The notes beneath the pieces are model-generated. The model was not told the DNA's origin. It saw only the letters and a program-made list of their open reading frames with translations, and did not search any database. From Streptomyces candidus (GTDB lineage Bacteria; Actinomycetota; Actinomycetes; Streptomycetales; Streptomycetaceae), in the NCBI RefSeq assembly GCF_014207445.1, contig NZ_JACHEM010000009.1:248001-312000 (forward strand): a stretch of 64,000 nucleotides of DNA, in the 5' to 3' direction. Position 1 is the first letter of the stretch; each line of letters begins with the position of its first letter. This document shows, one piece after another, positions 41,606 to 49,157 of this stretch. Made by a program: the position numbers and the translations under genes.

Positions 41606-44491
41606 TCAGGCCTCCGCACGCCGGGCGACCGCGCCCCGGGAGCGGGTGACCAGTGCCGCGAGGAGTGCCGCGCCGACCGGTACGGCGATCACGAGCGAGC
41701 CCAGGGTCTCCCACGGGATCACGATGGGGATCTCGGTGGTGCTCATGCCGCCGATCCAGCCCTCGTCGACGCTCCTCTGGAGGGAGGCCTCGTCGGCCCG
41801 CCGCTGGTTGAGCAGGAGCCCGATCGAGGGCAGGACGCCTGCCGCCGAGCCGAGGACCACACCCATCAGGGCGACCGTCCCGCACTGGAACCCGCTGAGG
41901 GCGCGGCGCACCCGGGGCGGTGCGCCGACCGCGGTCAGGGTCTTCAGGTCGGGTTCGGCGTCGGCCTGGGCGAGGCCGGTGGCGATGCCGGCGGCGCCGA
42001 TGGTGACCAGTCCGGCGAACACCGTCAGCGCGAGCAGCACGATGCCGGTGCTGCCGGAGTAACCGGACTCGATGTACGGCGCCGTGGTGAGCCCGATCTT
42101 GTCGAACGCGCCGTTCAGGGACTGGCTCCGTTCGGTGCTGGGCAGCGCGGACGTCGAGAAGACCAGACCATAGGGCACCGTGGTGAAGCCGGCCTCCTTG
42201 GCGGCGGCCGGCGGCACGAGGAGCTGAATGCCGTACGCCTTGACGTCCTCCGGTGCCAGGTGTGCCGGCAGGTGGGTGACCCTGCCGGGAGCCTCCCTCC
42301 CTGCCGCCAATGCCTCTTCGGCCTTCTTGTGGTCGGTGACGACCTTGATGCCGACCTTGCCGGTGTTGTTCTTGTCGAAGTGGGCGCGTTCGAAGGAGAC
42401 CGCCCTGCCCTGCTTGACGGCGTTCACGACGCCGGGATCGGTGATCCCGAGAACCTTCAGGATCTTCTCGTCACCGACGGTCACCCCGGCGGTACCGGGG
42501 GCGTCGCCGGAGAACTCCACGGTGCAGCGCCAGTCCTTGGCCAGCGCGCGGCGTTCCTCGACGGAGAACCGCTCGCTCGGGTCGCTGCCCGCGACACCGC
42601 CCTCGTGGAGCGGACAGCGGTTGGCCTTCGGTATGTAAACCTCGTACTGGCCGCACTTGGCGTCGTCGCTGTACGGGGTGCACTTCTTGTCCCCCACGAC
42701 GATGCGCTGGACGTCGGCGAGGACGTCGAGAGGCAGGTTCGCCTGCACGGCCGACCGCATGGCGCTCACATCGCGACCGCCCGCCTCGTCGGTGGTGGCC
42801 GAACCGACGCCGTACGGGAGCATCTCCTGGTATTCGGCACGCTGCTTGGCGTCCGTGCTGGCGGTGTAGGTGGCGACCGCGACGGTGCCCGCGACGGCGG
42901 CCAGCACCGCGGCGACGGCGGGCGCCGTGCGTCCCCGGTTGCGTACGGCGTCGCGCAGGGCGAGCCGCGGCGAGAGCGGCAGCCAGCCGCCCAGCCGCCC
43001 GAACAGGCCGACCAGAACCGGGGTCAGGGCCACTACGCCCAGCTCGGCGAGGGCGCTGCCGGCCGCGACGAGGAGGAAGCTGTCGCTGGCCACGGCCCCG
43101 TACAGGGCGACGGCCGCGCCGATCGCGACGGCGACCAGACCGACGGCCGGCAGGACCCGGTTGGCCTTGCGGACTCCGCGCCGCCCGGTGAGAGAGGCCA
43201 GGACGGGCTGGCGGGAGGCGGTGACGGCGGGCACGATCGCCGCCATCAGTCCGGTGAACACGGCGAGCAGGGCGATGCCGAACAGTTCCAGCGGTCGTAG
43301 CTCGAAGGCACCGAACCGCTGGCCGAGGTATCCCTCAAGGACGGGCTGGAGCGCCAGCGTCAGGGCGATCCCGAGCGCCGTGCCGACGACGGCGGCGGCG
43401 ACGCCGATGACCAGACCGCCGGACAGGACGATGGCCCGGATGTGGCGGCGGTCGCCGCCGTTGGCGCCGACCAGGCCGAGCTGGCGCCGCGAGCGGCGGG
43501 CGCCCACGGCGAAGGCGGGGCCGGCCAGCAGACAGATCTCCAGCAGGGCGAGACCGACCACGGTGGCGGCTGCCGCGAGGGCACCGGCCGTTCCGTTGGA
43601 GCTGTCAGGCGATGCGTTGTGCCGGTAGTACGGGACCTCGGAGTCGGTCGGCGGGTTCAGGGCCACCGCGCGGGAGAGCACGGCGACGCCCTTGGAGTTG
43701 GCCTCCTTGACCATGTTCCACGTGAAACCTTCGCCGCCGCCCGAGCCCACCAGGTAGTTCGTCTCGCCACCAGTGGGCGAAAGGCCCTGGTCGGCGAGGG
43801 ACTTGTTCAGTGGGCCGAGGAACGTGCCGGGCAGTGCGTTGATCTGGTCGAGCTTCAGCTCGTCGGGCAGCTCATAGGCACCGACGATGGTGAACTCGGT
43901 GTCCAGGGACCGCGGCTTGACCTTGTCCCCGAGGGAAAGGCCGCCCGCTTCCAGGAAGTGGTGGGTCGCGGCGATCTCGCCGGCCTTCTCGGGGAAGCGG
44001 CCTTCGCCGAGGACCATCAGGCCCTTCGCCAGCGGGTCGGTGGCCTTCAGCTCGCGCACCTCGGTCTGGAGGAGTCCGTGCTGGGTGCGGAGCGGGGTGT
44101 GGCCCTTGGTGTCGGTGAGGGTCTTCGTTCCTGCCGGAACCGCCTTCGAGAGGTCCGCCCGGCCCTCGGAGGTGGGCTTGCTGTGGTGGGCGTCCCAGCC
44201 GCCGACGGGGTGCCAGTTGTCATCGCCCGGGGTGCCGAGGTGCGGGTTCTGCTCGATGGGCGCGCCGCCCGTCCCGCTGTCGGTCAGCAGGGCGTCGGCA
44301 GCACCGAGCCGGCGGTCCATCCGGTCGGCGACGCTCAGCTCGGCACTGCGCAGGGTGACGTCGACGGCGCTCACGCCGAGGATGGGCAGCGCGATCATGG
44401 AGAGGACCAGGAGGCTGCGGCCCTTGGAGCGCCAGGCGTCGCGGCGGGCGATGCGGATGGCCGCGAGCCAGGAGTGGTACCAACCGGTCAC
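41606..44491 (-). CDS. FtsX-like ABC transporter permease
   Basis: A 961-residue MacB/FtsX-type permease. A first transmembrane helix (about residues 25-45) is followed by a large extracellular domain, a central FtsX block of several helices (about 300-500) including SRRQLGLVGANGGDRRHIRAIVLSGG, a second extracellular domain, and a C-terminal FtsX block. RLALRDAVRNRGRTAPAVAAVLA repeats the N-terminal architecture, so the gene is an internal duplication. GTG start, overlapping the ATPase stop by 4 bp. A near-parS site lies within the coding sequence at 43715. The substrate is unknown. Confidence 0.88.
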   Translation of the reverse strand: MTGWYHSWLAAIRIARRDAWRSKGRSLLVLSMIALPILGVSAVDVTLRSAELSVADRMDRRLGAADALLTDSGTGGAPIEQNPHLGTPGDDNWHPVGGWDAHHSKPTSEGRADLSKAVPAGTKTLTDTKGHTPLRTQHGLLQTEVRELKATDPLAKGLMVLGEGRFPEKAGEIAATHHFLEAGGLSLGDKVKPRSLDTEFTIVGAYELPDELKLDQINALPGTFLGPLNKSLADQGLSPTGGETNYLVGSGGGEGFTWNMVKEANSKGVAVLSRAVALNPPTDSEVPYYRHNASPDSSNGTAGALAAAATVVGLALLEICLLAGPAFAVGARRSRRQLGLVGANGGDRRHIRAIVLSGGLVIGVAAAVVGTALGIALTLALQPVLEGYLGQRFGAFELRPLELFGIALLAVFTGLMAAIVPAVTASRQPVLASLTGRRGVRKANRVLPAVGLVAVAIGAAVALYGAVASDSFLLVAAGSALAELGVVALTPVLVGLFGRLGGWLPLSPRLALRDAVRNRGRTAPAVAAVLAAVAGTVAVATYTASTDAKQRAEYQEMLPYGVGSATTDEAGGRDVSAMRSAVQANLPLDVLADVQRIVVGDKKCTPYSDDAKCGQYEVYIPKANRCPLHEGGVAGSDPSERFSVEERRALAKDWRCTVEFSGDAPGTAGVTVGDEKILKVLGITDPGVVNAVKQGRAVSFERAHFDKNNTGKVGIKVVTDHKKAEEALAAGREAPGRVTHLPAHLAPEDVKAYGIQLLVPPAAAKEAGFTTVPYGLVFSTSALPSTERSQSLNGAFDKIGLTTAPYIESGYSGSTGIVLLALTVFAGLVTIGAAGIATGLAQADAEPDLKTLTAVGAPPRVRRALSGFQCGTVALMGVVLGSAAGVLPSIGLLLNQRRADEASLQRSVDEGWIGGMSTTEIPIVIPWETLGSLVIAVPVGAALLAALVTRSRGAVARRAEA
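43715..43728. other. parS: parS-like site (one mismatch) inside the ABC permease gene
   Basis: GTTCCACGTGAAAC has one change from the consensus, the same variant as at 38598. It encodes part of the first extracellular domain on the minus strand. Confidence 0.7.
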
Positions 44492-45291
44492 TTGAGGCCC
44501 GCCTGACCGGCAGCGTCGGGGCCGCCGACGGCGAGCAGCGACTCGGCGCCGGAGCGCATCGTCTCGTCGACGACGGAGCCGTCACGCAGGAAGACCACCC
44601 GGTCGGCCCAGGCTGCGAAGCGCGGCTCGTGGGTGACGAGGATGCCGGCCGCGCCCGCCTCGCAACGCGCCCGCAGCAGGGCGAGGACGGACTCGCCGGT
44701 CTCGGAGTCCAGAGCACCGGTCGGCTCGTCCGCGAGCACCAGCCTGCGGTCGCCGACCAGGGCGCGGGCGATCGCCACGCGCTGCTGCTGGCCGCCGGAC
44801 ATCTCGTCCGGGAAGCGATCGGCGAGGTGCCCGAGGTCCATTTCTTCCAGGGCGGCGAGTGCGGAGACGCGGGCCTTGCGGGCGGAGAGGCCGTCGAGCT
44901 CGCGGGGCAGGGAGACGTTCTCGGCGGCGGTCAGTGCCGGGATGAGGTTGTAGTCCTGGAAGACGTAGCCGATGCTCCGGCGCCGCAGGGTGGCGAGTTG
45001 CTTGCGGCTGGCCCGGGTGATGTCGGTGCCCTCCACGACTACCCGCCCCGAGGTGGGACTGTCGAGGCCGCCCGCGATGGTGAGCAGGGTCGACTTGCCG
45101 GAGCCGGAGGGGCCCATGACCGCGACGAGTTCACCGGGCAGGACGGACAGGTTCACGCCGCGCAACGCGTGCACCTCGGTGGCGCCGCTGCCGTGCACGC
45201 GAGTCAGCTGCTCCAGTTGCAGCACGGGCTGGATACGCGATGGCTGCTGGGGCTGCTGTGGCTGCTGTGGCAGATGTGACTGGTCGGGCAT
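44488..45291 (-). CDS. ABC transporter ATP-binding protein (MacB/LolD type)
   Basis: A 267-residue ATPase with a Gln/Pro-rich head (QQPQQPQQP). Walker A is GPSGSGKST, the Q loop YVFQDYN, the signature MSGGQQQRVAIARAL, Walker B LVLADEPTGALDS and the H loop LVTHE. It powers the permease encoded next (GTGA overlap). The ATG at 45291 has a run of G as ribosome site. It lies 200 bp downstream of a PadR regulator gene that may control it. Confidence 0.92.
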   Translation of the reverse strand: MPDQSHLPQQPQQPQQPSRIQPVLQLEQLTRVHGSGATEVHALRGVNLSVLPGELVAVMGPSGSGKSTLLTIAGGLDSPTSGRVVVEGTDITRASRKQLATLRRRSIGYVFQDYNLIPALTAAENVSLPRELDGLSARKARVSALAALEEMDLGHLADRFPDEMSGGQQQRVAIARALVGDRRLVLADEPTGALDSETGESVLALLRARCEAGAAGILVTHEPRFAAWADRVVFLRDGSVVDETMRSGAESLLAVGGPDAAGQAGLK

Positions 45292-45490
45292 GAGCGTGGG
45301 TCCCCCCTGGGAAGGCCGCACGGCAGGGGACGCCGGGCAGCGGTCGTACGGAAGTGGTGGTCGTACGGAAAGCGGTCGTCATGAAGCGGCGGTGCTTGTG
45401 AGACAGCGGTTGGTCGTGGGACCGCTGCGGTCGAGCGGCAGGCGGCTGCGTCGGGGCGGTGCCGTACCGGCGCGGTGAGGGCGAGAGGGC

Positions 45491-46165
45491 TCAGTGCCGG
45501 CCGAAACGGGCGGACGCGCTCCTCGGTTTCCGGCCGCCCGCCGCGGCGGCAGGGGCGGGGGACGGTTCGGAAGGTCCGGCCTGTGGCGGCGTCGCTCCCC
45601 GCGCGGCCGAGGCGGAGAGCCGGACCAGCCGGGACTCGGAGTGGTCGAGCCACCGGGCCTCGGCCTCGGTCTGGAAGATCAGCTGCTCAAGCACGAGCAG
45701 CCAGGCCATGTCGTCGCGGCCCCGGTGGGTCTCCTGCCCGACTCCGGACTCGACGGCGATCAACGCCTGCGCCTTGAGCCGGGTGTAGTCCTGCATCGCC
45801 TTCAGGGTCGCGTGCCGCTGAGCCTGGATGACGGCGCGGATGTCGACGCCCGGTGCGCCGATCGCCATGGCGAGCTTGATGGCGAGCTCGTCGCGGGGCG
45901 GGCTGGTGCGGTCGACCGGACGCTCGAACCACTGGTGCAGTTCCGCGCGGCCCGCGTCGGTGATCGCGTACAGCGGGTGGCCCGCGTCGTCGTCGCCGTC
46001 GGGCGCGACCATGCCGTCACGTTCCAGTCGGCTGAGTGTCGTGTAGACCTGCCCGACGTTCAGCGGCCAGGTGGCACCGGTACGGGACTCGAACTCGGTG
46101 CGCAACTGGGAGCCGTAGCGAGGGCCCTGTTCCAGGAGGGCCAGAAGGCCGTGGCGGATCGACAT
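45491..46165 (-). CDS. PadR family transcriptional regulator
   Basis: A 224-residue regulator. The winged helix covers about residues 1-85: MSIRHGLLALLEQGPRYGSQL, then WPLNVGQVYTTLSRLERDGMV. A helical C-terminal domain and a Pro/Ala-rich tail follow. The ATG at 46165 lies at the edge of a 26-bp palindrome and has no ribosome site, so the mRNA is probably leaderless and self-repressed. The frame is open 12 residues further up, through the palindrome. It is upstream of an ABC exporter pair, a common PadR target. Confidence 0.88.
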   Translation of the reverse strand: MSIRHGLLALLEQGPRYGSQLRTEFESRTGATWPLNVGQVYTTLSRLERDGMVAPDGDDDAGHPLYAITDAGRAELHQWFERPVDRTSPPRDELAIKLAMAIGAPGVDIRAVIQAQRHATLKAMQDYTRLKAQALIAVESGVGQETHRGRDDMAWLLVLEQLIFQTEAEARWLDHSESRLVRLSASAARGATPPQAGPSEPSPAPAAAAGGRKPRSASARFGRH

Positions 46166-46188
46166 ACTGAGTATGTATACCCAGTATG
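46163..46188 (-). promoter_or_regulatory. 26-bp palindrome over the padR start: operator and promoter
   Basis: The outer arms CATACTG (46163-46169) and CAGTATG (46182-46188) and the inner GTATGTATAC (46171-46180) make a palindrome with only the 70/81 pair and the centre mismatched. On the minus strand TATACA is a -10 candidate ending 8 nt before the ATG. Binding there would block the promoter and start codon. Confidence 0.72.
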
Positions 46189-46270
46189 CGGGGTGTGGCA
46201 AGTGCGAGCAGTGCTGCGGGAGGCTTTCGGGGTAGCTCCGGTGGGACGCGCAGAGCGCCGGGCGTGGGCC

Positions 46271-46969
46271 TCAGCCCGTGCGGCGAAGGCGCAGCGCGAG
46301 GAAGCCCAGCCCCAGTCCCACCAGGGCGATCCCGGTACCCAGCGGAAGCGGCCGGATGTCGAAGGTGCGAAGCGGCGGGACCGCCTGTGGCTCATCCGAC
46401 GGGTGCGACCGCCGTGTCGGGCGGGTCGTGTGCGGGGTGACAGGCGCGGACGGACGTGTCTTCGGAAGGCGGCGTACGGGCGGGGCCTGCGGGACGGACA
46501 CCCGGAACGGATGTACCTCTTCCGGGTCGGGTGCCCGGCCGGGCCTGGTCCTTCCGACTCCCGCGAGCCGCCCTGCGAGCTGCTCGGAAGAGGGATCCGC
46601 GAGGCGATGACCCACGCCGCGCGGGCCGGGCGAGGCGACCAGGCCGGTCAAGGCGGGCAGGTTGATCAGGTGGCGGAAACCGGCCGGGCCAGGAGAGCCG
46701 GACGAAACGGGCGGGGCGACCGAGCCGGGGGCACCCGTTCGGCCGCGGCTGACCGAACCTTGCACGCCCGGTGCGCGGGTGACCGGCCCGAGCGGGGTGT
46801 GCGCCTTCGCGGAACCGGCCGGAGCGGTGAACCCCGCTGGGGTGCTGAACCCCGCCGGAGGTGCGAACCCCGCCGGTGGTGTGGGGCCCGCCGCGTGGGC
46901 CGGGAGTCCGCACCAGCACAGGGCCGCCGCCAGCGCGGCCGCGACGTGTGTACGGAACCTTGGAGCCAT
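46271..46969 (-). CDS. Secreted Pro/Ala-rich protein with C-terminal membrane anchor
   Basis: A 232-residue protein. A signal peptide (MAPRFRTHVAAALAAALCW, cleavage near AHAAG) leads to four short PAGF-type repeats (PPAGF, PPAGF, TPAGF, APAGS), a low-complexity Pro/Ser/Gly region, and a final hydrophobic helix (TGIALVGLGLGFLALRL) followed by RRTG. It is probably exported and held by the C-terminal helix. No sortase LAXTG motif is present. The ATG at 46969 follows GGGAGG. No family is recognised. Confidence 0.68.
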   Translation of the reverse strand: MAPRFRTHVAAALAAALCWCGLPAHAAGPTPPAGFAPPAGFSTPAGFTAPAGSAKAHTPLGPVTRAPGVQGSVSRGRTGAPGSVAPPVSSGSPGPAGFRHLINLPALTGLVASPGPRGVGHRLADPSSEQLAGRLAGVGRTRPGRAPDPEEVHPFRVSVPQAPPVRRLPKTRPSAPVTPHTTRPTRRSHPSDEPQAVPPLRTFDIRPLPLGTGIALVGLGLGFLALRLRRTG

Positions 46970-47154
46970 GGGGCGACCGCCTCCCGTCCGGTACCGCCGA
47001 GCCTGCCGAAGCAAGCGTCACACGCCGCGACAAAACGGGCACTCGGACCGGTCCGAACGGAAGCGGAGGTACTCCTCGGCGCGTACGGCGGCCGACTGCC
47101 GCCGATGGACCGGGCTGCCGGCCGGGTGCACCGCCGTGACCGCGCCGCGGACGG

Positions 47155-48804
47155 CTACTGCGGCGGGTTGCCCGTCGAGACCGTCAGCTCGATGGTGGTC
47201 TTCTCCGGGTCGATCGCGTAGCCCGCGCCCGGGTACTGCTCGATGACCGTCTCCTCGCCCCACTGGTTCTCGTCGATCGGCTTCTCCCGGACCTTCCAGC
47301 CGGCCTCCCGGAGGCACTCCTTCACGGAGCGGACGTTCTTGTAGATGAAGTCGGGCGTCTGGACCTTGGTGGGGTCGAGCTCGTCCTCCTTCGGAACGGT
47401 GCATTCCGTGGACTTGATCGTCTTTGACCGGTCGGGCCCCTTGAAGCCGGCCTTCTGCCCGGCAGTCTGCCCTGCGCCCTCGTTGTCGGAGGGCTTGTCC
47501 GTCGGCTGGAGGGCGTAGACCACGCCCCCGATCGCGACCAGCGCGATCACGATCGCCCCGATGATCAGCGGCATGCTGTTCTTCCTGGGGGCGGGAACGG
47601 GCGTGTGGGGGCCCTGCGCCGAGTGCTGTCCGTAAGGCATGGGCGTCGGCGGCGGTGTCGAGTATCCCGGCTGCTGCGGGTACCCGTACGCACCCTGCGG
47701 AGCGGGCGTCGGATGCGCGGTCGGCACCGGGGTCGCCGCCCCGTACGGGCCCGGCGTCGGCGGCAGGTACGGCGTCTGCACGTGGCCCGAAGGGACCTGC
47801 CCGCTCTGGTCGACCGGCGGGAACACCGCCGAACCGACACCGGAGCCGCTGCCCTGGGCCGGCCCGCTGCCCGGAACGATGGCCGGTGCGGCGCCGGGCT
47901 GGACGGTGGTGAGCACGCGCGCGCACTCGTCGGCCATCGCGGCGGCGCTCGGGAAGCGCTCGTTCGGGTTCTTCTTCAGCGCGCGGGCGACGAGCGCGTC
48001 GACGGCGGGCGGGATCGTCCGGTTGATGGAGGACGGAGCGACCGGCTCCTCCTGGACGTGCGCGTACGCGATGGCCAGTGGCGAGTCCGCCTCGAACGGG
48101 AGCCGCCCGGTGAGCAGCTGGAACAGCATGATGCCGACCGAGTAGAGGTCGGAGCGGGCGTCCACACCGCGCCCCAGCGCCTGCTCGGGCGAGAGGTACT
48201 GGGGGGTGCCGACGACCATGCCGGTCTGCGTCATCGACGTGACGCCGGACTGCATCGCGCGGGCGATGCCGAAGTCCATGACCTTGACGACGCCGCGCTT
48301 GGTCATCATCACGTTGCCGGGCTTGATGTCGCGGTGCACCAGGCCCATCTCGTGGCTGGTCTCCAGCGCTGCCAGCACGTCCGAGGTGATCTTCAGGGCC
48401 TTGTCGGCGGGCATCGCGCCGTGCCGCTGGATGTCGGCGGCCAGGACCGAACCGAGCGGACTGCCCTCGACGTACTCCATGACGATGTACGGCATGGGGG
48501 CCTCGCCGGCCGCGCCGGAGCCGGCGTACTGCACCGTGTCCTCGCCGGTGTCGAAGACCGAGACGATGTTGGGGTGCGAGAGCTTGGCCACAGCCTGTGC
48601 CTCGCGCCGGAACCGCTCGCGGAAGGCAGCCTCGCGGCCGAGTTCCGTATGCAATGTCTTGATCGCGACCTGGCGGTCGAGTGCCGAGTCGTACGCGAGG
48701 TAGACGGACGCCATGCCGCCCTCACCGAGGAGATCGCGGAGCTGGTACCGACCACCTGCCACCGAGCCGCCCGCGTACCGGCCCTGTGTGCCGTCCTGGC
48801 TCAT
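47155..48804 (-). CDS. Receptor Ser/Thr protein kinase with one PASTA domain
   Basis: A 549-residue kinase. The kinase domain (about residues 19-290) has GEGGMASVYLA, Lys49 (VAIK), HRDIKPGNVMM, VMDFGIARAM and an activation loop with SMTQTGMVVGTPQYLSPEQ. A long Pro/Gln/Tyr-rich linker leads to a transmembrane helix (PLIIGAIVIALVAIGGVVYAL). The outside holds a single PASTA-like repeat (about 480-549). It may sense envelope material. It is divergent from a second kinase gene 353 bp away. Confidence 0.92.
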   Translation of the reverse strand: MSQDGTQGRYAGGSVAGGRYQLRDLLGEGGMASVYLAYDSALDRQVAIKTLHTELGREAAFRERFRREAQAVAKLSHPNIVSVFDTGEDTVQYAGSGAAGEAPMPYIVMEYVEGSPLGSVLAADIQRHGAMPADKALKITSDVLAALETSHEMGLVHRDIKPGNVMMTKRGVVKVMDFGIARAMQSGVTSMTQTGMVVGTPQYLSPEQALGRGVDARSDLYSVGIMLFQLLTGRLPFEADSPLAIAYAHVQEEPVAPSSINRTIPPAVDALVARALKKNPNERFPSAAAMADECARVLTTVQPGAAPAIVPGSGPAQGSGSGVGSAVFPPVDQSGQVPSGHVQTPYLPPTPGPYGAATPVPTAHPTPAPQGAYGYPQQPGYSTPPPTPMPYGQHSAQGPHTPVPAPRKNSMPLIIGAIVIALVAIGGVVYALQPTDKPSDNEGAGQTAGQKAGFKGPDRSKTIKSTECTVPKEDELDPTKVQTPDFIYKNVRSVKECLREAGWKVREKPIDENQWGEETVIEQYPGAGYAIDPEKTTIELTVSTGNPPQ

Positions 48805-49004
48805 GACTGTGCATCCCCCTCGGCGCGGCGGTTCCGCGTCAGTCCATCGCTGCTTGCCCCTGGAGACAATCCGCGATCATCCCGCATTACGGGCCAAGTC
48901 TGCCCGAGGGCACCGACACGTCAAGCGAGGTGCCCGATCCGTGACCGTACGCGCAAGGAAGAGTCTCGGAAGCGTTACCCACGGCGCCTCGACGGGTGGG
49001 TAAT

Positions 49005-49034
49005 TTGCACGGGTACAGGCGCAACGGTTTTGAT
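49005..49034 (+). promoter_or_regulatory. Candidate promoter of the plus-strand kinase gene
   Basis: TTGCAC (49005-49010), an 18-bp spacer and TTTGAT (49029-49034). If used, the mRNA leader would be about 115 nt and would include the short ORF at 49080. Confidence 0.45.
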
Positions 49035-49079
49035 GGCAGGTCCTTCGGGGAGCAGGGGCCCCTCCTAGGAGGCTGTAGC

Positions 49080-49142
49080 GTGACGTGGCGGAGAACCATG
49101 GGACGACCGCGACGCGCTGCGTGCGCCGACGCGGACAGATGA
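49080..49142 (+). CDS. Possible leader ORF (20 codons) before the kinase gene
   Basis: GTG 49080 follows an ideal AGGAGG (49067-49072) at 7-nt spacing. It encodes an Arg-rich peptide starting VTWRRTMGRPRR and ends 15 bp before the kinase ATG. It includes two AGA codons, which are rare in this genome. It may be a regulatory upstream ORF or chance. Confidence 0.35.
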   Translation: MTWRRTMGRPRRAACADADR

Positions 49143-49157
49143 TGACGGCGAGGACTG

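Larger units (their letters stand above)
48805..49157. other. Divergent kinase promoter region
   Basis: This 353-bp gap separates two divergent kinase genes. It contains a TTGCAC-18-TTTGAT promoter candidate at 49005-49034 on the plus strand, the palindromes AGGGGCCCCT (49054-49063) and CCTCCTAGGAGG (49061-49072), and a 20-codon ORF at 49080-49142. No promoter for the minus-strand kinase stands out. Confidence 0.5.

Noticed and set aside
46271..46969. Possible sortase substrate because of the C-terminal LPLGTG before a hydrophobic helix
   Set aside because: The motif has one residue too many for LPXTG and is not LAXTG; more likely a plain membrane anchor.
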